A DNA stretch of 64,000 nucleotides from Variovorax sp. Root473 (GTDB taxonomy: Bacteria > Pseudomonadota > Gammaproteobacteria > Burkholderiales > Burkholderiaceae_C): contig NZ_LMEV01000012.1 of NCBI RefSeq assembly GCF_001426505.1, positions 97,812-161,811 of the forward strand, written 5' to 3'. Shown here piece by piece: positions 16,992 to 26,442 of the stretch. Numbering within the stretch: the first letter of the stretch is position 1; each line of letters begins with the position of its first letter. The notes beneath the pieces are model-generated. The model did no database searches. It was not told the origin of the DNA and saw only the letters and a list, made by a program, of their open reading frames with translations. The translations under genes and the position numbers were made by a program.

Positions 16992-17336
16992 GACCAGGCT
17001 CCTGAAAGGAATCGTTGAGTGGAACGAATGAGCGCTTGGTCCGGCCGGTTCTCGTGGTCGCGTCATGAAAATGACGGCCAAAAAAAACCGGACGCAAGAA
17101 ACTTGGGCCCGGTGATTGATTTTACGGCCATGGTCGCGATACGCAAGTTGCCGGGGCGTATTGACCCTATGGGTTGCTGCGTATACCGGACGACAAGGGT
17201 GCGGTGCTTCATCAGATCCGGTGGCCCATGCCCATGCTCACGCCGAACAGGCGCGGGTCGCGCGTGCCTTGATTCCATGTCATGCCCGCAAGGTCACCCC
17301 GGCCCGGCGGCGCCTGCGGCGGGGCTGCTTTCTACA
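16992..17336. other. Intergenic region between divergent guaC and uvrD
   Basis: About 345 bp with no convincing gene. It must contain the divergent promoters. A TACAAT -10-like hexamer is present at its right edge (17333-17338). A TTGACC at 17161-17166 has no -10 at the correct spacing. I see no riboswitch-like or strongly conserved structure. Confidence 0.5.
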
Positions 17337-17338
17337 AT
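17333..17338 (+). promoter_or_regulatory. -10-like element immediately before uvrD
   Basis: TACAAT ends 7 nt before ATG 17346. If it is the -10 element, transcription would begin at or next to the start codon. Confidence 0.4.
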
Positions 17339-17345
17339 GGCACCC

Positions 17346-19787
17346 ATGCTCCCTCACGACCTGTTTTCCGGCGCGTCCGCAGCCGATGCGGGCGGCCCTG
17401 CCTCGCCGTTGCTGAACAACCTCAACGCCGAGCAGCTTGCTGCCGTCACGCTGCCTGCGGGCAACGCGCTCATCCTCGCCGGTGCCGGCTCCGGCAAGAC
17501 GCGGGTGCTCACCACCCGCATCGCGTGGCTGTTGCAGACGGGGCAGGTGTCCGCCGGCGGCATCCTGGCCGTCACTTTCACCAACAAGGCCGCCAAGGAA
17601 ATGATGACGCGGCTGACCGCGATGCTGCCCGTCAACGTGCGCGGCATGTGGATCGGCACCTTCCACGGCCTGTGCAACCGCCTGCTGCGCGCGCACTGGA
17701 AGCTGGCCAACCTGCCCTCGACCTTCCAGATCCTCGACACGCAGGACCAGCTCTCGGCCATCAAGCGCCTGATGAAGCAGTTCAACGTCGACGACGAGCG
17801 CTTTCCGGCCAAGCAGACACAGTGGTTCATCGCCGGCGCCAAGGAAGACGGCCTGCGCCCCGGCGACATGGAGGCGCGCAGCGACGACGACCGCAAGAAG
17901 GTCGAGCTCTACCAGCTGTATGAAGAGCAGTGCCAGCGCGAAGGCGTGGTCGACTTCGGCGAGCTGATGCTGCGCAGCTACGAGCTGCTGCGCGACAACG
18001 ACCCGGTGCGCGAGCACTACCAGCGGCGCTTTCGCCACATCATGGTCGACGAGTTCCAGGACACCAACCGCCTGCAGTATGCGTGGCTGAAGATGCTCTC
18101 GGGCCACACCGCCCCTGGTGGCCACTTCACGCCGGGTGAGCACAACAGCGTGATCGCCGTGGGCGACGACGACCAGAGCATCTACGCCTTCCGCGGCGCG
18201 CGCGTGGGCAACATGACCGACTTCGTGCGCGAGTTCGACGTGCGCCACCAGATCATCCTGGAGCAGAACTACCGCAGCTACAGCAACATCCTCGATTCGG
18301 CCAACGAACTCATCAGCCACAACAAGAAGCGCCTGGGCAAGAACCTGCGCACCGAGCAGGGGCCGGGCGAACCGGTACGCGTGTACGAATCGCCCACCGA
18401 CCTCGCCGAGGCGCAGTGGATGGTCGAGGAAATGCGCCAGCTGGCGCGCGACGGCTTCGACCGCAAGGAAATGGCTGTGCTCTACCGCAGCAATGCGCAG
18501 AGCCGGGTGATTGAAACGGCGCTGTTCAACGCCTCGGTGCCGTACCGCGTGTACGGCGGCCTGCGCTTCTTCGAGCGCGCCGAAATCAAGCATGCGCTGG
18601 CCTACCTGCGCCTGCTCGAGAACAAGGACGACGACACCAGCTTCCTGCGCGTCGTCAACTTCCCGCCGCGCGGCATCGGCGCACGCACGCTCGAAAGCCT
18701 GCAGGACGCGGCCCGCGCTGCCGGGCGCTCGCTGCACGATGCGGTGAGCGCGGTCGGCGGCAAGGCCGGCTCGAACCTCACGGCCTTCGTCGCCAAGATC
18801 GACGTGCTGCGCGAGCAGACGCAAGGTGTGAGCCTGCGCGAGATCATCGAGCTGGTGCTCGACCACAGTGGCCTTGTCGAACACTACAAGGCCGACCGCG
18901 AAGGCGCTGACCGCCTCGAAAACCTGGACGAACTCGTGAACGCGGCCGAAAGCTTCGTCACGCAGGAGGGCTTCGGCCGCGATGCCGTGGCCCTGCCGGT
19001 CGACGAATTGCGCCAGTCGCCTGCGAGCCAGGGCATCGACCCCAGCCGACCGGTGCTGGACGAGGCGCTGGCGCCCGACGCCGAAACGGGCGAAACGCTG
19101 AGCCCGCTCGCGGCCTTCCTGACGCACGCGGCGCTCGAGTCGGGCGACAACCAGGCGCAGGCCGGGCAGGACGCGGTGCAGCTCATGACCGTGCACGCCG
19201 CCAAGGGCCTGGAGTTCGACTGCGTGTTCATCACCGGCATGGAAGAGGGCCTGTTCCCGCACGAGAACTCGATGAGCGACTTCGAGAGCCTCGAGGAAGA
19301 GCGTCGGCTGATGTACGTGGCGATCACGCGCGCACGCAAGCGCCTGTACCTGAGCCACTCGCAGACGCGCATGCTGCACGGCCAGACGCGCTACAACGTC
19401 AAGAGCCGCTTCTTCGACGAGCTGCCGGAAAGCGCGCTCAAGTGGCTCACGCCGAAGAACCAGGGCTTCACGCCTTCGGCCTTCGGCTATGGCGGCGGCT
19501 ACGGCAGCACGCGCGGCGGCTCCGGGGCCTACGGCGGTGGCAACCGCTACAGCGGAGGCGGCAGCAGCTCCGGCAAGGACACCTTCGCCAGCCCGCCCGT
19601 GCCGCCGCAGAAGACCGCGCCGTCGCACGGCCTGCGATCAGGCATGCAGGTGTTCCACAACAAGTTCGGCGAGGGCACGGTGACCGCGCTCGAAGGCACG
19701 GGCGACGACGCGCGTGCGCAGGTGAAGTTTGCGCGCCACGGCGTGAAGTGGCTGGCGCTGTCGGTGGCGAAGCTCACGCCGGTCTGA
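17346..19787 (+). CDS. uvrD: UvrD/Rep-type ATP-dependent DNA helicase
   Basis: An 813-residue superfamily-1A 3'-5' DNA helicase for repair and replication restart. Motif I is GAGSGKT (46-52), motif II is VDEFQDTN (about 232) and motif III is DDQSIYAFRGA (about 275); LEQNYRS, VHAAKGLEFDCVF and VAITRARKRL follow in order. A Gly/Tyr/Ser-rich linker at about 711-745 leads to a Tudor-like C-terminal domain (GMQVFHNKFGEGTV). ATG 17346 was chosen; an ATG three codons earlier (17337) overlaps the -10-like hexamer. UvrD rather than Rep is favoured by the C-terminal Tudor domain. Confidence 0.9.
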   Translation: MLPHDLFSGASAADAGGPASPLLNNLNAEQLAAVTLPAGNALILAGAGSGKTRVLTTRIAWLLQTGQVSAGGILAVTFTNKAAKEMMTRLTAMLPVNVRGMWIGTFHGLCNRLLRAHWKLANLPSTFQILDTQDQLSAIKRLMKQFNVDDERFPAKQTQWFIAGAKEDGLRPGDMEARSDDDRKKVELYQLYEEQCQREGVVDFGELMLRSYELLRDNDPVREHYQRRFRHIMVDEFQDTNRLQYAWLKMLSGHTAPGGHFTPGEHNSVIAVGDDDQSIYAFRGARVGNMTDFVREFDVRHQIILEQNYRSYSNILDSANELISHNKKRLGKNLRTEQGPGEPVRVYESPTDLAEAQWMVEEMRQLARDGFDRKEMAVLYRSNAQSRVIETALFNASVPYRVYGGLRFFERAEIKHALAYLRLLENKDDDTSFLRVVNFPPRGIGARTLESLQDAARAAGRSLHDAVSAVGGKAGSNLTAFVAKIDVLREQTQGVSLREIIELVLDHSGLVEHYKADREGADRLENLDELVNAAESFVTQEGFGRDAVALPVDELRQSPASQGIDPSRPVLDEALAPDAETGETLSPLAAFLTHAALESGDNQAQAGQDAVQLMTVHAAKGLEFDCVFITGMEEGLFPHENSMSDFESLEEERRLMYVAITRARKRLYLSHSQTRMLHGQTRYNVKSRFFDELPESALKWLTPKNQGFTPSAFGYGGGYGSTRGGSGAYGGGNRYSGGGSSSGKDTFASPPVPPQKTAPSHGLRSGMQVFHNKFGEGTVTALEGTGDDARAQVKFARHGVKWLALSVAKLTPV

Positions 19788-19796
19788 GGCCGACGC

Positions 19797-19816
19797 CTGC
19801 CCGCAAGGGCGGGCAG
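19797..19816. terminator. Hairpin between convergent uvrD and BPSS1780-like gene
   Basis: An 8-bp stem (CTGCCCGC with GCGGGCAG) and 4-nt loop start 10 bp after the uvrD stop. There is no T-run, so termination may be weak or Rho-assisted. Confidence 0.4.
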
Positions 19817-19824
19817 TTCGCGGC

Positions 19825-20655
19825 TCAGTTCGCGTCGAAGCTGTCCCGGAAGGTGAACCAGGTCGAAGCCAGCGACATCGCCGCGAGCACCAGCGCCGTG
19901 CCGATCATCAGGATGTTGCCGATCGCCAGGGCCGCGCCGTCGGAGCCCATGGCGCCGACGCCGATCAGCACGGTGGCGAGCAGGCCGATGGCGATGCCCG
20001 CGGCCATGAACACGCCGAACCACGCCAGGCCGAACAGGGCGTAGGCGCCGAAGTTGCGAAACAGCGCGACGATGCTGAAGAAGATGCTCTTCACCGGCTC
20101 CACGCGGTGCCAGTGCACCAGCGCGGGCGCATGCCACATGGCCAGCGACAGCGGCAGGTTCAGGCACATCAGCAGCGTGCGCGCCGTGAGGAACTCGCTG
20201 CTCTTCATGACTTCGGGCGTCACCGTTTCGTCGAACAGGTAGGCACGCATGAGCTGGCCGCCGTCGATGAGCGCCGTGAGCGTGACGGCCAGCACGAAGT
20301 ACACGGCCGAGATCACGCCCAGCACCACCAGCGAGCGCCATTCGGTGCGCATGGCGTCGAACACGGCGATGAACATCGCCGAGCCCGTGGGTCGTTGCAG
20401 GTCGCCCGCATTGCCCAGGCCGTCGGCGTTGTCGTTCGCAGCCACCGAACTCGCGACCATGAGCCCGAGCGTCAGGAAGGGCAGCAGGATCGGCGCGAGC
20501 ACGCTGCCGAGCACCGGCAGCATCGACGCGGTCGAGATCATCGCCATCAGCATGAAGAACAGCGAGATGAAGGCCAGCGGCTGGCGCCAGAAGGTCTTGA
20601 GCCCGAGGCGGACCCAGTCGAAGCCGGTGCGCGCCGGCACGAGGTGGAGTTTCAT
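19825..20655 (-). CDS. BPSS1780-family polytopic membrane protein
   Basis: A 276-residue inner-membrane protein with about six hydrophobic segments: FISLFFMLMAMISTASML, VLAPILLPFLTLGLMVASSV, VVLGVISAVYFVLAVTL, then three in the C-terminal half. The N-terminal VPARTGFDWVRLGLKTFWRQP is typical of the BPSS1780 family of betaproteobacteria, whose role is unknown. Its ATG lies 8 bp after the thrB stop, so it is probably cotranscribed with thrB as the last gene of that unit. Confidence 0.85.
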   Translation of the reverse strand: MKLHLVPARTGFDWVRLGLKTFWRQPLAFISLFFMLMAMISTASMLPVLGSVLAPILLPFLTLGLMVASSVAANDNADGLGNAGDLQRPTGSAMFIAVFDAMRTEWRSLVVLGVISAVYFVLAVTLTALIDGGQLMRAYLFDETVTPEVMKSSEFLTARTLLMCLNLPLSLAMWHAPALVHWHRVEPVKSIFFSIVALFRNFGAYALFGLAWFGVFMAAGIAIGLLATVLIGVGAMGSDGAALAIGNILMIGTALVLAAMSLASTWFTFRDSFDAN

Positions 20656-20663
20656 GTGTACGG

Positions 20664-21713
20664 TCAGGCTGCCATCAACGGCTCGAGGACGTGGGCGATG
20701 GCGTGCGGGTGGGAGGCGCGCTCGCGCAGCACGCGCTCGAAGTGCGTCGGGTCGTGGGGCTTGAGCATGCTGGCTTCGCGCGGCAGGTGGAAGTCCCACA
20801 GGCGCGAGATCCAGAAGCGCAGCGCGGCGGCGCGCAGCATCGCGGGCAGCAGGGCACGCTCGGAGGCGTTCAGCGCGCGCACGCCTTCGTAGGCAGCGAG
20901 CAGGGCGTCGGCGCGAGCGGCATCGTGCCGGCCGGTGGACAGGTCGATGGCCCAGTCGTTCAGGCACACGGCCAGGTCGAACAGCCAGGTGTCGGTGCCG
21001 GCGAAATAGAAGTCGAACACGCCCGTGAGGCGCGGCGGCGCATCGGGCGCGCCGCCGGTCGCGAACATCACGTTGTCGCGGAACATGTCGGCATGCACCG
21101 GGCCGCGCGGCAGTGCGGCGTAGGCCGACGATTCGGCGACATGGTTCTGGTAGGCCAGCTCGGCGCGCAGCAGCGCCGACTGCGCCTCGTCCATGTAGGG
21201 CAGCACCACCGGGGCGGTTTCGTTCCACCAGGGCAGACCGCGCAGGTTGGGCTGGATGCGCGGGTAGTCGCGCCCGGCCAGGTGCATGCGGGCCAGCATG
21301 GCGCCGAGTTCGGCGCAGTGGGCGGCCGTGGGCGCCAGCTCGCTGCGGCCCGACAGCTTCTGCACCAGCGCCGCGGGCTTGCCGGCCACGCTGTGCAGCA
21401 GCTCGCAGGGCGCCTGCGCGGGAATCGAAAGCGCATGGCCGGTCGGTGGCGTCACGGTGGGGTCGGCCACGGGCGCGGGCACTGGCAGGCCGGCACCGGC
21501 CAGGTGCTTCATCAGGCAAAGGTAATACGGCAGCTGCTCGGCGCTCAGGCGCTCGAACAGCGTCAGCACGAACTCGCCCGACTCGGTGGTGGCGAAGTAG
21601 TTGGTGTTCTCGATGCCGCCCTCGATGCCGCGCAGCTCGCGCAGGGCGCCCATGCCAAGGCGCTGGACAAGCGCGTCTGCCTCGCCGAACTGGACTTCGG
21701 TAAAAACTGCCAT
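20664..21713 (-). CDS. thrB: Homoserine kinase (APH-fold type)
   Basis: A 349-residue homoserine kinase of the aminoglycoside-phosphotransferase-like type used by beta- and some gammaproteobacteria; it phosphorylates homoserine in threonine synthesis. Diagnostic segments are GIEGGIENTNYFATT near residues 29-43, the Brenner motif PVHADMFRDNVMF (about 202-214) with catalytic Asp, and the metal-binding VFDFYFAGTDTWLFDLA (about 230-246). The length is slightly above the usual 315-330 residues. Its neighbours DUF2782 and polA are the common Burkholderiales arrangement. Confidence 0.93.
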   Translation of the reverse strand: MAVFTEVQFGEADALVQRLGMGALRELRGIEGGIENTNYFATTESGEFVLTLFERLSAEQLPYYLCLMKHLAGAGLPVPAPVADPTVTPPTGHALSIPAQAPCELLHSVAGKPAALVQKLSGRSELAPTAAHCAELGAMLARMHLAGRDYPRIQPNLRGLPWWNETAPVVLPYMDEAQSALLRAELAYQNHVAESSAYAALPRGPVHADMFRDNVMFATGGAPDAPPRLTGVFDFYFAGTDTWLFDLAVCLNDWAIDLSTGRHDAARADALLAAYEGVRALNASERALLPAMLRAAALRFWISRLWDFHLPREASMLKPHDPTHFERVLRERASHPHAIAHVLEPLMAA

Positions 21714-21786
21714 GGCGATGCTCAGCGCCGGGCGGCGGCTGCGGGAGAGAAGAGGGTGGCCGGGAAGGAGAACGACGACGTCACGG

Positions 21787-22161
21787 TCAGAACTTCAGCA
21801 CGTTCCAGACACGCGGGCCGTTGCCGCCGCTGTTCGCGTCGCCGGTCGTGCCGGGGCGGGCGCTGCCGCCGTCGCTGGGCAGCACTTCGTAGCCGGGCAT
21901 GTTCGACTTGGGCTTGACGTTGATGCTCTGCGTGCGACCGCCGTAGCGCACCTCGTCGACCGAGGCGCCGCTGTCTTCCGTGTGAATGTGCTCGACCTTC
22001 TGGTTGCGCCGGCCGTCGGCTTGCTCCTGATTTTGTAGCGGTTCCGCCGGTGCCGACTGGGCGGCGGGCGCGGCTGGCGCTTGCGCCAGGGCGGCAACAG
22101 GGGTGGCGAAAGCCAGCGCCAGCAGGATGCGGCGGGCGACCAGGAGTGGGGAGCTAGGCAT
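21787..22161 (-). CDS. DUF2782-family secreted protein
   Basis: A 124-residue exported protein with a Sec signal (first about 26 residues, ending ALAQA), an Ala/Pro-rich linker and a C-terminal DUF2782 domain (KVEHIHTEDSGASVDEVRYG, then QSINVKPKS, YEVLPSDG). The family almost always sits between polA and thrB in betaproteobacteria, as here, and its function is unknown. It lies 73 bp upstream of thrB on the same strand and divergent from polA. Confidence 0.88.
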   Translation of the reverse strand: MPSSPLLVARRILLALAFATPVAALAQAPAAPAAQSAPAEPLQNQEQADGRRNQKVEHIHTEDSGASVDEVRYGGRTQSINVKPKSNMPGYEVLPSDGGSARPGTTGDANSGGNGPRVWNVLKF

Positions 22162-22246
22162 GCGCAGATTGTAGGCGCGCACCCGCTGGTGGCGTGTCGG
22201 CCGCCGGCCGACCCTGGTGTGGTTCCGGACGCCGGTCCGGGCACGG

Positions 22247-22252
22247 CAAAAT
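22247..22252 (+). promoter_or_regulatory. -10-like element immediately before polA
   Basis: CAAAAT ends 6 nt before the polA ATG (22259). The -35 is poor (TTCCGG at 22223-22228, 18 bp upstream). If used, the transcript would have essentially no leader. Confidence 0.35.
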
Positions 22253-22258
22253 GCCCCG

Positions 22259-25081
22259 ATGACCGACAAGAAAACGCTGCTGCTCGTCGATGGCTCGAGC
22301 TACCTGTACCGGGCCTTCCACGCGATGCCTGATCTGCGCGCCGTGCCCGGCGACCCGAAGAGCCCCGCCACCGGCGCCATTCGCGGAATGATCAACATGA
22401 TGACGGCGCTGCGCCGCGAGGTGCGCGCCGACTATGCGGCCTGCATCTTCGACGCTCCCGGCAAGACCTTCCGCGACGACTGGTACCCCGAGTACAAGGC
22501 CAACCGCTCGCCAATGCCCGACGACCTGCGCAGCCAGATCGACCCCATCCACGAAGTGGTGAAACTGATGGGCTGGCCCGTGCTCACGGTGCCCGACGTC
22601 GAGGCCGACGATGTGATCGGCACGCTCGCCAAGATCGCGGCTGCGCAGGGCGTCGAAGTGATCGTGTCCAGCGGCGACAAGGACCTGAGCCAGCTGGTGG
22701 ACGAGCACATCACCATCATCGACACGATGAACGGCAAGAAGCGCGACGTCGCCGGCGTGACGGCCGAGTTCGGCGTGCCGCCCAGCCTCATGGTCGACTA
22801 CCAGACGCTCATCGGCGACACGGTCGACAACGTGCCCGGCGTGCCGAAGGTCGGCCCCAAGACCGCGGCCAAGTGGCTGCTCGAATACGGCTCGCTCGAC
22901 GCGCTGATCGAACGCGCCACCGAAGTGAAGGGCGCCGCCGGCGAGAACCTGCGCCAGGCGCTCGACAAGCTGCCGCTGAGCAAGCGCCTCGTGACCATCC
23001 GCACCGACTGCGACCTCGACGGCCATGTGACCGGCCTGCCGTCGCTCGAGGGCCTGCCTGTCGGCGCGCCGCAGACGGACGCGTTGAAGCCCTTCTACGA
23101 GAAGTTCGGTTTCAAGAGCCTGGTCAAGTCGCTCGAAGCGCAGGAAGTGCCTCCCGAGCTGATCGAGGAAAACCTCAAGAAGCAGAAGGCCCGCGGCGGC
23201 GGCGCGAGCGCCGACCAGGGCGGGCTGTTCGACGAGAGCACCGAACTGGGCGCGCTCGATGCCGCCGCGCCCGCGAGCAACCTGAAGTACGACACCATCA
23301 TCGAGTGGGCGCAGCTCGACGCCTGGCTCGCGAAGATCGAGGCCGCCGAACTCACGGCCATCGACACCGAGACCACCTCGCTCGACGAGATGGTCGCGCA
23401 GATCGTGGGCATCAGCTTCAGCGTCACGCCGGGGGAGGCCGCCTACGTTCCGCTCGCGCACAACTACCCCGACGCGCCCGCGCAGCTACCCATCGACGAG
23501 GTGCTCGCGAAGCTCAAGCCCTGGCTGGAGAACGCCGACAAGAAAAAGCTCGGCCAGCACATCAAGTACGACCGCCACGTGTTCGCCAACCACGGCATCG
23601 AGGTACAGGGCTACGCGCACGACACCATGCTGCAGAGCTACGTGCTCGAAGTGCACCGCCCGCACGGCTTGTCGTCGCTGGCTGAGCGCCACCTGGGGCG
23701 CAGCGGCATTTCGTACGAAGACCTGTGCGGCAAGGGCGCGCACCAGATCTCGTTCAGCCAGGTCGACATCGCCAAGGCCGCCGAATATTCGTGCGAGGAC
23801 AGCGACCAGACGCTCGACGTGCACCGCACCCTGTGGCCTCAGCTGCAGAAGGAAGAGAAGCTGGGCTTCATTTACCAGCTCGAAATGGATTCGAGCGAGG
23901 CGCTCTACCGCATCGAACGCAACGGCGTGCTGATCGACGCGCCCACGCTGGCCGCGCAGAGCCACGACCTTGGCACGCGCATCATGGCGCTGGAGTCGGA
24001 GGCCTACGAGATCGCGGGCCAGCCCTTCAACCTCGGGTCGCCCAAGCAGATCGGCGAAATCTTCTTCACCAAGCTGGGCCTGCCGGTGGTCAAGAAGACG
24101 CCGAGCGGCGCCCCCAGCACCGACGAAGAAGTGCTCGAGAAGTTGGCGGAAGACTATCCGCTGCCCGCCAAGATCCTCGAGCACCGCGGGCTGTCCAAGC
24201 TCAAGGGCACCTACACCGACAAGCTTGGCCAACTCGCCAACCCGCGCACCGGCCGCGTGCACACGCACTACGCGCAGGCCGTGGCCGTCACGGGCCGCCT
24301 GAGCAGCAACGATCCCAACCTGCAGAACATCCCGATCCGCACGCCCGAAGGCCGTCGCGTGCGCGAGGCCTTCGTGGCGCCGGCGGGCTGCGTGATCGCC
24401 AGCGCCGACTACTCGCAGATCGAGTTGCGCATCATGGCCCACATCAGCGGCGACGAGTCGCTGCTGCGCGCCTTCACCGACGGCGTCGACGTGCACCGCG
24501 CCACGGCCGCCGAGGTGTTCGGCTCCACGCCCGACCAGGTGTCGAGCGAGCAGCGCCGCTACGCCAAGGTCATCAACTTCGGCCTCATCTACGGCATGAG
24601 CAGCTTCGGCCTGGCGAAGAACCTGGGCATCGAGACCAAGGCCGCGGCCTCGTACATCGAGCGCTACTTTGCGCGCTATCCGGGCGTGAAGGCCTACATG
24701 GACGAGACCAAGGCGCTCGCCAAGGAGCAGGGCTACGTCGAGACTGTGTTCGGCCGGCGCCTGTACCTGCCCGAGATCAATTCGCCCAACGGCCCGCGCC
24801 GCGGCGGCGCGGAGCGTGCGGCCATCAACGCGCCGATGCAGGGCACGGCGGCCGACCTCATCAAGCTCAGCATGGTCAAGGTACAGAACGTGCTTGACGA
24901 AGAAAAGCGCGCCACCAAGATGATCATGCAGGTGCACGACGAACTGGTGTTCGAAGTGCCCGAGGCCGAGGTCGAATGGGTGCGCACCGAAATCCCGCGC
25001 CTGATGGCCGGCGTGGCGGCGCTCAAGGTGCCGCTGCTCGCCGAGATCGGCGTCGGTCCCAACTGGGACAAGGCCCACTGA
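22259..25081 (+). CDS. polA: DNA polymerase I
   Basis: A 940-residue family A polymerase for gap filling, Okazaki-primer removal and repair. It has an N-terminal 5'-3' exonuclease (about 1-310; VDGSSYLYRAFHA, DVEADDVIGTLA), an intact 3'-5' proofreading domain (about 350-540; AIDTETTSLDEM, GQHIKYDRHVF) and a polymerase domain. Motif A DYSQIELR has D717, motif B is RRYAKVINFGLIYGMSSFG, and motif C MQVHDELVF has D894. It ends 53 bp before the M20 peptidase gene. All three catalytic centres appear complete. Confidence 0.97.
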   Translation: MTDKKTLLLVDGSSYLYRAFHAMPDLRAVPGDPKSPATGAIRGMINMMTALRREVRADYAACIFDAPGKTFRDDWYPEYKANRSPMPDDLRSQIDPIHEVVKLMGWPVLTVPDVEADDVIGTLAKIAAAQGVEVIVSSGDKDLSQLVDEHITIIDTMNGKKRDVAGVTAEFGVPPSLMVDYQTLIGDTVDNVPGVPKVGPKTAAKWLLEYGSLDALIERATEVKGAAGENLRQALDKLPLSKRLVTIRTDCDLDGHVTGLPSLEGLPVGAPQTDALKPFYEKFGFKSLVKSLEAQEVPPELIEENLKKQKARGGGASADQGGLFDESTELGALDAAAPASNLKYDTIIEWAQLDAWLAKIEAAELTAIDTETTSLDEMVAQIVGISFSVTPGEAAYVPLAHNYPDAPAQLPIDEVLAKLKPWLENADKKKLGQHIKYDRHVFANHGIEVQGYAHDTMLQSYVLEVHRPHGLSSLAERHLGRSGISYEDLCGKGAHQISFSQVDIAKAAEYSCEDSDQTLDVHRTLWPQLQKEEKLGFIYQLEMDSSEALYRIERNGVLIDAPTLAAQSHDLGTRIMALESEAYEIAGQPFNLGSPKQIGEIFFTKLGLPVVKKTPSGAPSTDEEVLEKLAEDYPLPAKILEHRGLSKLKGTYTDKLGQLANPRTGRVHTHYAQAVAVTGRLSSNDPNLQNIPIRTPEGRRVREAFVAPAGCVIASADYSQIELRIMAHISGDESLLRAFTDGVDVHRATAAEVFGSTPDQVSSEQRRYAKVINFGLIYGMSSFGLAKNLGIETKAAASYIERYFARYPGVKAYMDETKALAKEQGYVETVFGRRLYLPEINSPNGPRRGGAERAAINAPMQGTAADLIKLSMVKVQNVLDEEKRATKMIMQVHDELVFEVPEAEVEWVRTEIPRLMAGVAALKVPLLAEIGVGPNWDKAH

Positions 25082-25133
25082 TTCGCACGTACACGACGCC
25101 CTGAGACAAACGACAGAAAGAAGAAGCACGTCC

Positions 25134-26420
25134 ATGACACTCCAGCCTCGTACCTTCCTGCTTGCCGCCGTCTGCGCGGCCTTCCTCGGTACGGCTTTCG
25201 CCGCACCCGATGCCCGCATCGCTGCGCTCGCCGCCAAGGAAAAGCCCGCGCTGCTCGAGACCCTGAAGGAACTGGTCTCCATCGAGTCGGGCAGCCGCGA
25301 CATCGAAGGTCTGGAAAAGATCTCCGACCTCATCGCCGCCAAGCTCAAGGCACTGGGCGGCGAGGTCGAGCTCATCGACCCGAGCGCCGAGGCCTACCGC
25401 ATGGAAGACACGCCCGAGAAAATCGGCCGCGTGGTGCGCGCCACCTTCAAGGGCACGGGCACGAAGAAGATCATGCTCATCGCGCACATGGACACGGTCT
25501 ACACCATCGGCATGCTCAACAAGCAGCCGTTCCGCATCGACGGCGACAAGGCCTACGGCTTGGGCATTGCCGACGACAAGCAGGGCGTGGCGGTCATCAC
25601 GCACCTGGTGTCGATGCTGCAGGCACTGAAGTTCAAGGACTACGGCACGCTCACCGTGCTGATCAACGGCGACGAAGAGATCAGCTCGCCGGGTTCGCGC
25701 GCGCTGCTGACCAAACTGGGCGGTGAGCACGATGCCGTGCTGTCGTTCGAGGGTGCGTCCATCAAAGACGACAAGCTCTCGCTGGCCACCGCGGGCATCG
25801 CCTCGGTCACGCTGAACGTGGCGGGCAAGGCCTCGCATGCGGGCTCGGCGCCCGAGCTGGGCGTGAACGCGCTGTACGAGCTGTCGCATCAGATCCTGCA
25901 GATGCGCGACCTGTCCGACCCGGCCTCGGGCCTGAAGATGAACTGGACCATCTCGAAGTCGGGCACCAACCGCAACGTGATTCCGGCCAGCGCCACCGCG
26001 GGCGCCGACGTGCGCGTGCTCAAGGTGGCCGACTACGACCGCATCGAGCAGCAGGTGAACGAGCGCGTGAAGAAGCAGCTGGTGCCCGAGGCCAAGGTCG
26101 AGCTGAAGTTCGAGCGCCGCCGTCCGCCGCTGGAAGCCACCGACGCCTCCCGTGCGCTCGCCAAGCACGCGCAGGCGATCTACAAGGATGAGCTGGGCCG
26201 CCCGCTGGGCGCCGACGACAAGGCGGCCGGTGGTGGCACCGACGCGGCGTTCGCCTCGCTCAAGACCAAGGCGCCCGTCATCGAGCGCTTCGGCCTGCAG
26301 GGCTTCGGCGCGCATTCGGCCGACGCGGAGTACGTGCTGATCGATTCCATCGAGCCGCGCTTGTACCTGGGCGTGCGCATGGTGATGGACATCGCGAGCG
26401 GCAAGACCACCGTCCGCTGA
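25134..26420 (+). CDS. Periplasmic M20 glutamate-carboxypeptidase-like enzyme
   Basis: A 428-residue zinc metallopeptidase of family M20 resembling carboxypeptidase G2. A Sec signal (residues 1-23, ending AFA) places it in the periplasm. The di-zinc ligands are recognisable: H118 and D120 (IAHMDTVYT), D147 (GLGIADDKQG), catalytic E181/E182 (NGDEEISSPGS) and the late His in GAHSADAEYV. The family removes C-terminal Glu from folates or peptides, or cleaves small acyl-amino acids. The LysR gene 22 bp downstream is probably cotranscribed. Confidence 0.88.
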   Translation: MTLQPRTFLLAAVCAAFLGTAFAAPDARIAALAAKEKPALLETLKELVSIESGSRDIEGLEKISDLIAAKLKALGGEVELIDPSAEAYRMEDTPEKIGRVVRATFKGTGTKKIMLIAHMDTVYTIGMLNKQPFRIDGDKAYGLGIADDKQGVAVITHLVSMLQALKFKDYGTLTVLINGDEEISSPGSRALLTKLGGEHDAVLSFEGASIKDDKLSLATAGIASVTLNVAGKASHAGSAPELGVNALYELSHQILQMRDLSDPASGLKMNWTISKSGTNRNVIPASATAGADVRVLKVADYDRIEQQVNERVKKQLVPEAKVELKFERRRPPLEATDASRALAKHAQAIYKDELGRPLGADDKAAGGGTDAAFASLKTKAPVIERFGLQGFGAHSADAEYVLIDSIEPRLYLGVRMVMDIASGKTTVR

Positions 26421-26442
26421 GCGAAACCAACCGCTGTCGGCC

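Noticed and set aside
17161..17187. TTGACC with TATACC as a uvrD promoter
   Set aside because: Spacing is only 14-15 bp, too short for a sigma-70 promoter.
17063..17278. Small minus-strand frame in the guaC-uvrD gap
   Set aside because: No ribosome-binding site, no domain and no sign of membrane or signal features.
17280..19628. Minus-strand open frame of 782 codons opposite uvrD
   Set aside because: No recognisable domain, with composition dominated by Val, His, Ala and Arg; it is a shadow of the helicase gene.
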